From contig NZ_BSNM01000003.1 of NCBI RefSeq assembly GCF_030159995.1, positions 496,001 to 560,000 on the forward strand: DNA of 64,000 bases. The letters are read 5' to 3'. Numbering within the stretch: position 1 is the stretch's first letter; every line of letters starts with the position of its first letter. Positions 46,260 to 55,177 of the stretch are shown piece after piece. A program made the position numbers and the translations under genes. The notes under the pieces are model-generated. The model was not told the origin of the DNA, did no database searches, and was given only the letters and a program-made list of their open reading frames with translations. Source of the DNA: Litoribrevibacter albus (GTDB lineage Bacteria; Pseudomonadota; Gammaproteobacteria; Pseudomonadales; Litoribrevibacteraceae).

Positions 46260-47795
46260 TCATAGTTTACTTAGCAGACGCTGGTAAAACCGAATGCTTT
46301 CAAGGTAGCTTTCAACCCCGATTTTCTCGTTCACACCATGAAACCCGTTTACGGTTTCTTTGGTTAAGGTCAGTCCGATAAATCGATAGCTTTGCTCTGT
46401 CAGGTGTTCGTAGTGACGTGCATCGGTGGCACCAATCATAATCATCGGGGCGATCTTAATGGTGTCATCGTTCAGTGTTTCCCGAATACTTTGCGCGAGG
46501 ATCTGATAACCAGACGATTCTGTGCTGGAAATTCTGGAAGGCTCACTGGCGTTACCGTAAATTTCAATGGTGACTTCAGGGTCATCAATGAGAGTACGGG
46601 TCCGGTCTATGACCTTTTGTATTGAGTCGCCGGGAAGAATTCGGAAGTTAATGATGGCGCTGGACAGACCGGGCAAGACGTTATCGACATCACTGCCTTG
46701 CAACATGGTGGGGGCGATGGTGGTTCGCATGGTGGCCTGTAATTCCGGAATTGCAGGAATCACATAATCCGCAATGGGTTCAAATAGCCAGCGATTGGCC
46801 ATCACCATTCGTTGTACAAATGGAGCTTCATCTCCAAGCCCTTTCACAAATGTAGCGGTGTAAGTGAGATCCACAGGAAACGGATTTGCCTGAATGTTGG
46901 CAACAGCTTTGGCGATGCGTCCGGCGGTGGTGAGTTTGGGTGGTTTTGAGGAATGGCCTGCGTCACTTTTAGCCGTGAGTTTCAGGCTCAAGTATCCTTT
47001 TTCACCGGGGCCGATGAGGGCGACTCGTTCTTTGATGTTTGGCACCATGCCTTCTGTAATGTAGCTGCCTTCATCCAAAATGAATTCAAAGGTAATGCCT
47101 TGGTCTGCTAGATGTTTAGCGATTGAGATCGCACCGTATTGACCACCCACTTCTTCATCCTGACCGAATGCAAAATAGATGCTACGTGCCGGCTGTAGAT
47201 TCGCGGTTAATGCGGTGTTCAGTGCTTCTAACCAGCCCATCAAGCTCGCTTTGTCATCCAATGCGCCACGTCCGTGAATGAATCCCTGATCTATCACGCC
47301 TGCAAAGGGTGGGTAAGTCCATTGGGAACGTTGTGATTCCGGTACGGGCACCACATCACTGTGCGACAGAAAGAGTACAGGTTTTAATGACGGGTTGCTG
47401 CCTTGCCAATGGAATAACAGACCATGCTCATTGATGCGAGTAAGGGATAAGGATTGGAAAACTTGAGGGTAGCTTTGTTCAAGAAATTGGGTAAACCCTG
47501 CAAAGGCTTCCTTGTTGGCTTCCGGATGATTTCGAACAGAAACCGTTGGGAACTGAATGGCTTTGGACAGTCGCTCGGTGATGGCAACGGCTTCTTCATC
47601 TGTGACTGAGTATGTGGCTAGCGGATGGATGTTTGTCTCAGTTGGTTTATGACGGGTGACGGTTTCAGGCGCAGTAAATCGGTAGGTATTGATCAACAAT
47701 ACGGTGATCAGAATCAACACGCCGATAAGTAACCATTTTACGAGTAACCAGCGTGGCTTTCTTTTCGGGTGAGAGAAAGACGATAGGGAGTCCAT
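46260..47795 (-). CDS. M20-family metallopeptidase, membrane-anchored
   Basis: A 511-residue protein. One N-terminal membrane helix (about 18-41, WLLIGVLILITVLLIN) after a basic tail anchors it facing the periplasm. The catalytic domain has the M20 zinc motifs LFLSHSDVVPVP, GRGALDDKASLMG and FGQDEEVGGQYG, and the lid domain contains GHSSKPPK. The closest type is the carboxypeptidase S/PM20D1-like group. Single gene; a promoter is expected just upstream near the 19-bp repeat at 47885. Confidence 0.93.
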   Translation of the reverse strand: MDSLSSFSHPKRKPRWLLVKWLLIGVLILITVLLINTYRFTAPETVTRHKPTETNIHPLATYSVTDEEAVAITERLSKAIQFPTVSVRNHPEANKEAFAGFTQFLEQSYPQVFQSLSLTRINEHGLLFHWQGSNPSLKPVLFLSHSDVVPVPESQRSQWTYPPFAGVIDQGFIHGRGALDDKASLMGWLEALNTALTANLQPARSIYFAFGQDEEVGGQYGAISIAKHLADQGITFEFILDEGSYITEGMVPNIKERVALIGPGEKGYLSLKLTAKSDAGHSSKPPKLTTAGRIAKAVANIQANPFPVDLTYTATFVKGLGDEAPFVQRMVMANRWLFEPIADYVIPAIPELQATMRTTIAPTMLQGSDVDNVLPGLSSAIINFRILPGDSIQKVIDRTRTLIDDPEVTIEIYGNASEPSRISSTESSGYQILAQSIRETLNDDTIKIAPMIMIGATDARHYEHLTEQSYRFIGLTLTKETVNGFHGVNEKIGVESYLESIRFYQRLLSKL

Positions 47796-47884
47796 TAAGT
47801 TTGTTCCATCCTAGGCTCTTTAATCCATTTAAAGAGTATTAATTATGATTATTTTTGATCGCAGCATCCTACCGTTACTTGTTG

Positions 47885-47922
47885 AGGGACTCAATTAATT
47901 ATGCAGGACTCAATTAATTATG
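47885..47922. repeat. 19-bp tandem duplication between the peptidase and AraC genes
   Basis: GGACTCAATTAATTATGC occurs twice in direct succession (units 47885-47903 and 47904-47922). Confidence 0.9.
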
Positions 47923-47948
47923 CGGTACTCACTATAAGCGAAGGAGGA

Positions 47949-48992
47949 TTAGCTCGCTTTAGACTCAGAGTGTTGGCTCATCTGGCTAATAAATTCCAGC
48001 GGTGTCTGGTTGAATTCGGTTTTGAAGAAACGTCGAAAACCGGAGAGTGTTTGAAAACCCAATTGTTCGGCAATGAAATCGATGCTTTGTTGTTCCTGAA
48101 ATAAGTACATTTTTGCCAGTTCGGCTCGGCTTAGATTGGCCAGATGTGAGAAAGAGCCGCCTTGTTTGTTGAGTCGTTTTTGAAGCCCTCGAACCGAAAT
48201 ATTCAGTTTGTTTGCCAGGTTCTGAGAGAGATAGGCACTGGGGTGGTGAAGCATCATGTAGCTGATGACACGGTATTCGAATTCCTGTAATCGTTCGCTG
48301 GCACGCCAGGCGTCAATGCATTTATTGAGATACATCTGATGCAATACCGGCTTATGGCTTCGTAAAGGCAGCTTGAGAATGTCGGCATCAAACTCAATCA
48401 GATTCAGTGGCGAATCAAAGGTTGGTATGACATTCAACTCTTTGTGATAAAGCGCTTCATAGGTCGGAGCCGAATAATCCAGATACACGGCCAAAGGAGC
48501 CGGAGATTCGCCGGTGGTTTCCTTAATGGCATTGAGTATGTAGCTGAGAATGGCTTCTACACAGAAACGCCTTTGATGCATAGAAGGACGCCGCTTAAAG
48601 GGAAACAGAAAACTGATGGACACCCGGCCATTTCGATATCTGAAACAAGGGTAGTAACTGGTGCCTAACAAATAGTGATATCGCTCAACGGTATCAAAGA
48701 CCTCCTGCAGTGTGGCACAGGTCATTAAGGTGCGAGAAAAATCACACAAGGTTGAGGGCATCAGGTACTGACCGTAATCAAAGCCAATGGTTGAATTGGG
48801 GTTGTTCTGGTAGACCTGTTTGATTAGTTCACCGTAGAGCCGGTGAGAGTGTTTCCCCTGATTGTAGTCTGAGATTAATCGCTGAACGTCAATACAATTG
48901 AGCTTGAGATCGCTCGGAATGACTTCAAGAAATAACCGCAAATAAATTTCATCAAGCATAATAATCAGGGCATCGGCACTTAGACCCAACAT
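47949..48992 (-). CDS. AraC-family transcriptional regulator
   Basis: A 347-residue regulator of the type with an N-terminal Arabinose_bd-like ligand domain (about 20-205) and a C-terminal pair of helix-turn-helix motifs (LANKLNISVRGLQKRLNKQG, then IDFIAEQLGFQTLSGFRRFF). It ends 153 bases from the start of the divergently placed M20 peptidase gene region. Its target is unknown. The adjacent 299 bases (48993-49291) hold no recognisable element. Confidence 0.94.
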   Translation of the reverse strand: MLGLSADALIIMLDEIYLRLFLEVIPSDLKLNCIDVQRLISDYNQGKHSHRLYGELIKQVYQNNPNSTIGFDYGQYLMPSTLCDFSRTLMTCATLQEVFDTVERYHYLLGTSYYPCFRYRNGRVSISFLFPFKRRPSMHQRRFCVEAILSYILNAIKETTGESPAPLAVYLDYSAPTYEALYHKELNVIPTFDSPLNLIEFDADILKLPLRSHKPVLHQMYLNKCIDAWRASERLQEFEYRVISYMMLHHPSAYLSQNLANKLNISVRGLQKRLNKQGGSFSHLANLSRAELAKMYLFQEQQSIDFIAEQLGFQTLSGFRRFFKTEFNQTPLEFISQMSQHSESKAS

Positions 48993-49291
48993 CGTCTTCT
49001 CAAAAACGCCTTTTCATAAACGTTGTGTGATCGTTAAATCGAAAAGCTCAAAGGTCGTGCATTTTTATTATTGTCAAGATCGTATCCTACGTGGGTTACT
49101 TTCAAATGTGTAACGGTAAATACCAAATGCGAACCTTTCTGGGTAAATGGTTCGCTTTTGGATCTCTTTAAAAAAGAGCAACGTGATAAAGTAGTCTCCA
49201 GCAAGCAACCTATAAACAGAATAAAACGCTTGCGTGTGAAGTTGATTAAGGAACGAGGGTTGTAAGCATTGCTCGTTATAGTTGGTTAAGT

Positions 49292-49807
49292 GTGATTCGT
49301 AATTTCTTTTCTCTGGTGTTCGCGCTTTGTTTGATGTGGCTCTCTGGCTGGGCCTATGGCGACGAACCAAACTCTGATCGTGTTTCTGAAATCGCAGTGG
49401 CTTCTGAAATCGTTATTATTGCTAACGCGTCTGTGCCTGTGAATGCTATCTCTCTGAATGAGCTCCGCTCTATTTTTACGATGAAGAAGCGTATCTGGGA
49501 CGCGTCAGGGCATCCTTCCCAATCCGTCAAAGTATTTGTCTTGCCCAATGATCACGCCGTTCATAAAGAATTCTGCAAACAGCAACTCAATATCTTTCCT
49601 GCTCAACTGGAAAAGGTCTGGTATCGAATGGTCTATACCGGCACCGGGCAAGCACCTGTGCGAGTGAATACTGTGACTGACATGCTTCATCGAATAGCCA
49701 GCACGCCAGGGGCTATTGGCTATGTGGAACGACCTCAATCTGATAACAATAATAATCCAGAGATTCATCGTGATGAGAAGAACACGAAAATACTGCAAAT
49801 CCGTTAG
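49292..49807 (+). CDS. PstS-like periplasmic binding protein, short
   Basis: A 171-residue exported protein with a signal peptide (NFFSLVFALCLMWLSGWAYG). The remainder resembles one lobe of phosphate-type binding proteins (LNELRSIFTMKKRIWDASG, then STPGAIGYVERP), as in the short PBP-like proteins placed before porins and sensors in marine bacteria. The start is GTG at 49292; no ATG is suitable. It overlaps the next gene by about 35 bases and likely forms a unit with the porin and the membrane sensor downstream. Confidence 0.85.
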   Translation: MIRNFFSLVFALCLMWLSGWAYGDEPNSDRVSEIAVASEIVIIANASVPVNAISLNELRSIFTMKKRIWDASGHPSQSVKVFVLPNDHAVHKEFCKQQLNIFPAQLEKVWYRMVYTGTGQAPVRVNTVTDMLHRIASTPGAIGYVERPQSDNNNNPEIHRDEKNTKILQIR

Positions 49808-51086
49808 TTTAACGTGGCCTTGGCGGGTCGGGTTCGCACGGCTTGTGAGGGTGGCACCGTTTGCGAGTGTGGCTCGATTTGGCCGATTTGGCCGATTTGC
49901 TCGGTTGGCAGCGTGTGCCGAGCTTGCGCTTCTTTGCGTTATTAATACCCCCGTTTACGGTGATGAAGTTGAATCGCTTGCTCAATCACAAACCAGTCCG
50001 TTTGTTCAGTGGGCGTCGGATATTCAGTGGGACGCCTTCGTCAGTCAAAACATGATTTATACCAGCGACAACAATTTTCTGGCGAGTTCTGACGATACTG
50101 TGTCCTTTGATAATTGGGAGGCGGGGTTCCTATTCAACGCGTCGGTTGCAAACGAGATACGTTTTTCAGGGCAATTATTAGGGCGGAAAGTCAGTGAATC
50201 CAGCGATGAAGATTTTAGGGTCGGCTATGCTTTTTTGACCTTGCCTTTGTACCAACAGGCGGATACCACCCTTGGTGCACGGTTAGGCCGGATTCGTTCT
50301 TCCTTCGGTTTTTATAACGAAACCAGAGATCTGCCGCACTCACGTACCAGTGTGGCGATGCCGCAGTCCATCTATTTTGATAAAACGAGAAACTCCTTTT
50401 ATTCCGCCGATGGTGTGGAGCTTTATGCGTTTCATGATTTTTCAGATTATCGCTTGTCCTATCAGTTCTTTGTGAGTCGTCCGGTGGCGGATGAAGATGA
50501 AGCTCGGGAAACGCTGCAACCCGTTCGTAAGCTGGAAGGGGATCACGCCATTCTGGCTAAGGTCGGTTTTGGGAAAGAGTTTGATGGACCCCGGTTTGCG
50601 ATTACCTATTATCGTCCTCAGTACAGCTTTGATGTCTCGCCAGCTATCCTGGTGTCGGACGGAAAACTCTATTCTGAATCCATCGTCACGTCTTTTGAAT
50701 ATAACCAGTACCAATGGAGTTTTACCACCGAATACTTGCGTCTGAAAAATAAAGTAATTGGTGTTAAACCGGGTGGCATGGCGACCGCGTGGTTTGAAGA
50801 TCCTGGGTATGCGGAAACCTACTACGCTCAGTTCGTGTGGCGCTTCAACGAACACTGGGAAAGCTACCTTCGTCATGACAACTCCAAAGGCCGTGGCGAA
50901 CGAACGTCGCTCAGTTATGCCTACGACACTTCTCTGGGCGTGACCTTCAAGCCCGACGATCACTGGCTGTTAAGAGCGGAAGCTCATTATATTGAAGGTA
51001 CGGGAACGCTCTTGATTCGAGACAACACAGACCAGCGCACTGAGTACTGGAATGCTGTGTTGGCTCAAGTGGCGTATAAGTGGTGA
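49773..51086 (+). CDS. Outer-membrane porin-like beta-barrel protein
   Basis: A 437-residue protein. A strange Arg/Phe/Gly-rich leader (ARFGRFGRFARLA) precedes a short hydrophobic core (AACAELALLCVINTPVYGD), after which barrel strands begin (VQWASDIQWDAFVSQNMIYT). The C-terminus VLAQVAYKW ends in an aromatic residue as barrels do. Three 9-bp repeats encode the odd leader, so the true start is uncertain; ATG 49773 is used, overlapping the previous gene, and GTG 49845 or 49851 are alternatives. It probably works with the adjacent binding protein and sensor. Confidence 0.75.
   Translation: MRRTRKYCKSVSLTWPWRVGFARLVRVAPFASVARFGRFGRFARLAACAELALLCVINTPVYGDEVESLAQSQTSPFVQWASDIQWDAFVSQNMIYTSDNNFLASSDDTVSFDNWEAGFLFNASVANEIRFSGQLLGRKVSESSDEDFRVGYAFLTLPLYQQADTTLGARLGRIRSSFGFYNETRDLPHSRTSVAMPQSIYFDKTRNSFYSADGVELYAFHDFSDYRLSYQFFVSRPVADEDEARETLQPVRKLEGDHAILAKVGFGKEFDGPRFAITYYRPQYSFDVSPAILVSDGKLYSESIVTSFEYNQYQWSFTTEYLRLKNKVIGVKPGGMATAWFEDPGYAETYYAQFVWRFNEHWESYLRHDNSKGRGERTSLSYAYDTSLGVTFKPDDHWLLRAEAHYIEGTGTLLIRDNTDQRTEYWNAVLAQVAYKW
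49875..49901. repeat. 9-bp tandem repeats in the porin leader
   Basis: CGATTTGGC at 49875 and 49884 and CGATTTGCT at 49893, in frame. Confidence 0.8.
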
Positions 51087-51102
51087 TTCCTAAGGGGGGC
51101 AT

Positions 51103-52749
51103 ATGGTAAAACAAACGCTTTCTTCATCTTCGCATTCGTCAGCAATGCTCGCTTCTTCGGATCATTCCTCATCAGCGGGCAGCCTGTTTTCTGCTATGCT
51201 GCCGTTCTCTACTAAACTGCCGTTCTTGAGTGTTCGTTGGAAAGCCTTCAGTTTACTGAGTCTGGTAGGGATCGCTTCCGTTATTGCTTTTCTCTACCTG
51301 TTTTCTTCCGTTACCACAGAACATTTCAAGTTAGAGCGCGCTCAGACTCATAACCAATCGGCGGAGCTGCTATCGCGTTTAATTGAAAGCTCTGCGGAAG
51401 ACATGATCAGTTTGGCCAGTGTTACTTCGTCACAGTCTGAATTTCGACAAGCTTTACTGGCAAAGGATGGCCCTCGACTTGAGCAAATTGTGGGTGATCT
51501 TTATTGGAACCTGCAATTAGATGTGGGAGTGGAAGGGATTCAGCTATTGGATCGGCAGAACACCGTACAGAGTCAAACCGGAGCCGTGATCAACAATGGC
51601 TTGTCTCAGTCTGTATTAGTGTCTGAAGCAATACAGTGGCAAATGGATTGTCAGTCAGTGTGTTTACTGAATGCGGCGGGTCCGATTTTGCATCAGGGGC
51701 AGGTGATTGGTGTGCTCTTGATTAGTCAGCCGTTGAGCAATGTGATGTTGAGGTTTCAAGAGACCACAGAGATCAATACAGGATTATTGAGTCGAGAGAA
51801 AAAAAGTACCGAAAGTAATGAATCGGATTTACCCCGGTTCATTCCTTCGTGGGGGCGAAATCTTGAAATGATCACTAACCCCCAGTCGTTAAAACCCGTG
51901 ATCAAGCAGATGGCCGAAAGCTATAGTTGGCAAGAGTTGAACCGTCACCCACACATCATTGATGTCGATGGGCGTGTCTATGAATTTCGTGCGGAGCCTT
52001 TGGAAAACCGCAATCTGGTGGTGATTGAAGATATCACCGATGAGATCACCAGTTTACGGGAATATAAAAACACCATTGTGTCTCTTGCCTTGGTTGCTTT
52101 GATTGTGGGAGAAGTTGGCTTGCTGTTGTTTTTGTGGCGTCCGTTCAGGGCTGCTTCTCCTGGCACACAGCTTTTACCTTTGGTAGAAGAAAAACGCTAT
52201 CAGGATGTAATCCAATCCCTCAGTCAGTCATCAAGTCAAAGGTTCTTTGAAGATGAAACCAGTGTCCTAAAACGCACCGCGCTATGCATGGCAGAAGATT
52301 TACGGCACAAGGCTGAGGATCTAAGGCAGCTGGAATACGACCTTTCGCTGCGTTCACATGCATTGGCGACCACGGCTCACAGATTAGATGGTTTGACTCA
52401 GGTTCATGATCTTTTGCTGTCGTCGGTTGATGACTGTGTGCTTACCTTGAATGACGAGTACAAGATTGTTGAAGCAAATTCTTCGGTGCGTCGTTTGTTG
52501 AGATTAAGCTCGACCCAGCTGGTGGCACATCAGTTCACGGATCTTTTTCTTTCAGAACAAGGCGGTCGTTGGTTAAAAGAGCGGTTAGACGATGTCTTGT
52601 CCGGTGTGATCAGTGAATTTCAACACTCAACCTCAATGCAGGATAACGCCCAGACTTCGGTTGAGATTCGCTGGACCCATCAAGCGTTAACAGACAGCGC
52701 CAGTAATCGCCGTTGTTTACTCAGCATTGGTCAGGTGTTGAGTCATTAA
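51103..52749 (+). CDS. Membrane sensor with periplasmic and PAS domains but no output domain
   Basis: A 548-residue inner-membrane protein. A Ser-rich N-terminus is followed by TM1 (about 48-69), a periplasmic dCache-like or related sensor (70-320), TM2 (about 325-346), a coiled region (395-435) and a PAS-like domain (about 435-540: LLSSVDDCVLTLNDEYKIVE). The protein then stops; no kinase, GGDEF, EAL or MCP domain is present, and none follows in the next 125 bases. AAGGGGGG precedes the ATG. It follows the porin by 16 bases and is likely co-transcribed with it. Confidence 0.85.
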   Translation: MVKQTLSSSSHSSAMLASSDHSSSAGSLFSAMLPFSTKLPFLSVRWKAFSLLSLVGIASVIAFLYLFSSVTTEHFKLERAQTHNQSAELLSRLIESSAEDMISLASVTSSQSEFRQALLAKDGPRLEQIVGDLYWNLQLDVGVEGIQLLDRQNTVQSQTGAVINNGLSQSVLVSEAIQWQMDCQSVCLLNAAGPILHQGQVIGVLLISQPLSNVMLRFQETTEINTGLLSREKKSTESNESDLPRFIPSWGRNLEMITNPQSLKPVIKQMAESYSWQELNRHPHIIDVDGRVYEFRAEPLENRNLVVIEDITDEITSLREYKNTIVSLALVALIVGEVGLLLFLWRPFRAASPGTQLLPLVEEKRYQDVIQSLSQSSSQRFFEDETSVLKRTALCMAEDLRHKAEDLRQLEYDLSLRSHALATTAHRLDGLTQVHDLLLSSVDDCVLTLNDEYKIVEANSSVRRLLRLSSTQLVAHQFTDLFLSEQGGRWLKERLDDVLSGVISEFQHSTSMQDNAQTSVEIRWTHQALTDSASNRRCLLSIGQVLSH

Positions 52750-52874
52750 TATTGAGTAGTTGATCAAAAGCGAACCGGACTGAGTGTTTTGGGCGCTTGA
52801 GGCGTCGATGAAACCGTAAGCACTAAGCTAGAGTAAGTTTTCCAAACATAAAAACAATAAAGGTTGGAAGACAC

Positions 52875-53642
52875 ATGACTTTTAAATCTCTGAAACAGGC
52901 AAGCCAACAGCTTGCTTCTATGTTAATGACTCAATCCAAAGACACTCTGAAATTGGTGGGTGGCTTATTCCTTCTTTCGACAGTGGTGGGGTGTACCGCA
53001 GGTAATCCATACGTGCATGATGCAGATCGTGATGATGTGATCACCTTGGGGGATTCTATCTTCGACTTGTCTGGTGAAATCCAGTTGTTCCTCGAAGAAG
53101 AAGCCGGACAGACCTTCCGTAACTACACCCAATCCGGGGCTGAGTTACAAGGTGGCTCATTAGCGGCTTCTGTTGTTGATCAGTATGCGGCGGCCAAAGC
53201 GGCCAATCCTAACATCGATACCATCGTGATGGACGGTGGCGGTAATGACATTTTGATCCCAGCGTTCTTGTTTGACCCATACGGGTGTAAAACTCATTGG
53301 TGGCGTTGGGATATTTCAAACTCTTGTCGCAACCTGGTGGATGACATCTATGTTCAGGCCGTTGATATGTTGAATGGTATGGATGCCGATGGCGTTCAGG
53401 ACATCATTTATCTTGGTTACTACTACACCACGGGTATGCAGTCGAACCTTGCCAAAGCGGTTGATTATGGTGACCTTCGTCTGGAGCAAGCCTGTTCGTT
53501 TACAACGGCAAACTGTCAGTTCGTAGATCCGCGTCCTGTAATCGTACCGGATGACATCATTGGCGATGGCATTCACCCGGCAACCACAGGGTCACGCAAA
53601 ATTGCGGATCTGATTTGGCCAAGACTGAGTAACGTGCTGTAA
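52875..53642 (+). CDS. SGNH/GDSL hydrolase lipoprotein
   Basis: A 255-residue lipoprotein. Lipobox Cys40 (LLSTVVGC) follows a rather long N-region, so a start at Met16 or Met18 is possible. SGNH blocks are clear: ITLGDSIFD with Ser61, GGGND at 121-125, and GDGIHP with Asp231 and His234. The enzyme should be an esterase or lipase anchored to the envelope. It has its own terminator, but a lipase-chaperone-like gene follows 210 bases later. Confidence 0.92.
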   Translation: MTFKSLKQASQQLASMLMTQSKDTLKLVGGLFLLSTVVGCTAGNPYVHDADRDDVITLGDSIFDLSGEIQLFLEEEAGQTFRNYTQSGAELQGGSLAASVVDQYAAAKAANPNIDTIVMDGGGNDILIPAFLFDPYGCKTHWWRWDISNSCRNLVDDIYVQAVDMLNGMDADGVQDIIYLGYYYTTGMQSNLAKAVDYGDLRLEQACSFTTANCQFVDPRPVIVPDDIIGDGIHPATTGSRKIADLIWPRLSNVL

Positions 53643-53703
53643 GAACGTGCTTTAAGTTGCGCTGACTATGCAGTGACTTAATACACGTTACTTATTTGGG
53701 CTC

Positions 53704-53764
53704 GTGTTTAGTTGGGCATAGTGTTTAGTTGGACGTACGTGTTTAGTTAGACATACGTGTTTGG
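53704..53764. repeat. 17-18-bp direct repeats between the SGNH gene and lif
   Basis: Three units of GTGTTTAGTTRGRCRTAC type (53704-53720, 53721-53738, 53739-53756) and the start of a fourth. Confidence 0.88.
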
Positions 53765-53769
53765 ACTGA

Positions 53770-53799
53770 AAGTAAGCTTCGAAAGGAGCTTACTTTTTG
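53770..53799 (+). terminator. Terminator after the SGNH hydrolase gene
   Basis: AAGTAAGCT (53770-53778) pairs with AGCTTACTT (53787-53795), followed by T residues. Confidence 0.8.
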
Positions 53800-53851
53800 G
53801 TGTTTCTGGCAGGTCAGGGAATAGAACAAAAATAACAGAAGGGGCTTAGCT

Positions 53852-54967
53852 ATGGGCAAAAAGTTAATCGTTAAAGGCATACTCACGTTGGTGGTGTTGG
53901 TTTGTTTAGCCATGATTCCGATTATCAATCAATTGCAGTCATTGGGTTGGATGGATACCGAGTTTTCGCGTCAGGTTGGGTCACAAGAGTCATCTTCAAA
54001 CTCCACAGAGGTCAGTGAGTTGGCTTCGGGCTTGTCATCGCAAACGTCACCAAACCTGTCATCGAGCCGGTCATCGAATGAATCAGCTACACCGGGACAC
54101 CTGGGCGAGTACGATGCATTCAAGCAGCAAATGATTCATGAGTTGAAACAGCGCTATGGTGGTTCAATATCAGATGTCGCACTACAAGCCACCTTACGTG
54201 ATTTTCGTGATTACGTTGCAGAGCGTTTTCCGGATGCGGGGGACTCTTTGTTTCGTGAAATCATTACTGCGGCGTTCCCTGAACAGGCTCGAAAAATTTT
54301 CGCCCTGGTGGCGAAGCTGGACGAGTATTACCAGTGGCACCTTGATCAGTTAGTTGCGCTCAACGAGATGGACCCGTTAACCCGAGAAGGGACGGTATGG
54401 CAAAAGCGTACTGACCTATTTGGAACGGATGCAGAGTTAATCTGGGCCGAAGAGCTGAATCGCACTCAGCAGAAAGAAGCGAAAGTACAGGAGACTCTGG
54501 CGTCTCTCAATCAAGCAGATCAGGTAACGATGGATGAGCGCTTGTACATTCTCACTTCCACCATCGAAGAAGAATACCAATCCACGTTGGCGTCGGGGCT
54601 GATGGATAAAAGCATGATGGCTGGCGTATTCTTCGGCTTGGACAGCGTTCAGAATGACCTGAAAACAATGTCACCTGAAGAGCGTCAGGAGGAAATCAAC
54701 CGGGTTCGTAAACAACTTGGTTTTACCGATGAGCAAATAGAACGTTTATCTTCAATGGATCAGAAAAACGAAGCCCGTTGGCAAACCGGATACAAATATT
54801 CAGCAGCCAGAAAAGCGCTGGAAAGCCAGTACACAGGTGCTGAGCTGGAATCCAAACTTCAGGCGCTGAGAGAAGAAATGTTTGAACGAGAGGCTAAAAC
54901 CATTGCGATGGAAGAGGCATCTGGTTTCTATCGATTTGATAGACCAAGAGTCTTTGGCCGTAACTAA
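53852..54967 (+). CDS. Lipase-specific foldase (Lif)-like chaperone
   Basis: A 371-residue protein with an N-terminal membrane helix (about 7-27), a Ser-rich linker (about 38-76) and a long helical domain. Segments TVWQKRTDLFGTDAELIWAE and RKQLGFTDEQIERLSSMDQK, and the final helices EMFEREAKTIAMEEA, match lipase chaperones of the LipB/Lif family, which fold secreted lipases in the periplasm. The classic N-terminal RxxFDY motif is not obvious. The nearest lipase-type gene is the SGNH lipoprotein upstream, not a LipA-type enzyme. A hairpin terminator follows. Confidence 0.85.
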   Translation: MGKKLIVKGILTLVVLVCLAMIPIINQLQSLGWMDTEFSRQVGSQESSSNSTEVSELASGLSSQTSPNLSSSRSSNESATPGHLGEYDAFKQQMIHELKQRYGGSISDVALQATLRDFRDYVAERFPDAGDSLFREIITAAFPEQARKIFALVAKLDEYYQWHLDQLVALNEMDPLTREGTVWQKRTDLFGTDAELIWAEELNRTQQKEAKVQETLASLNQADQVTMDERLYILTSTIEEEYQSTLASGLMDKSMMAGVFFGLDSVQNDLKTMSPEERQEEINRVRKQLGFTDEQIERLSSMDQKNEARWQTGYKYSAARKALESQYTGAELESKLQALREEMFEREAKTIAMEEASGFYRFDRPRVFGRN

Positions 54968-54984
54968 CGAATGTTTACTTCAGG

Positions 54985-55030
54985 TGCGACAATTGGTCAC
55001 ATCCCCAAACTGCCAAGAGTGGTTTACACT
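54985..55030 (+). promoter_or_regulatory. Upstream copy (P1) of a duplicated promoter module
   Basis: Inverted repeat TGCGAC-5-GTCACA (54985-55001) followed 40 bases later (start to start) by a TACACT hexamer (55025-55030). The second copy at 55178 has identical spacing, which supports function. The likely binding protein is an activator just upstream of the -35 position; identity unknown. Confidence 0.6.
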
Positions 55031-55036
55031 GGCCCT

Positions 55037-55103
55037 ACATTTGATGCTTATTTATCTATTTACCCCTCTTGACGCCAGGCTTGTTAAGAGGGGTTTTCTT
55101 TTT
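55037..55103 (+). ncRNA. Putative small RNA ending at a strong terminator
   Basis: A transcript from P1 would start near 55037 and meet a hairpin (CCCCTCTT 55063-55070 with AAGAGGGG 55086-55093, extended by 3 pairs) with T-rich tail after about 65 bases, with no reading frame. The same hairpin can serve as terminator of the lif gene. Existence of the RNA is inferred. Confidence 0.35.
55063..55103 (+). terminator. Terminator downstream of lif and P1
   Basis: Stem CCCCTCTT/AAGAGGGG with a 15-base loop, followed by TTTTCTTTTT. Confidence 0.8.
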
Positions 55104-55177
55104 GTGCTTTATCCTGTAAGTCATTGAATAATTTATGGTTATTTTTTTGATGGTTTTACTGGTGGTGTTCTAAAAGC

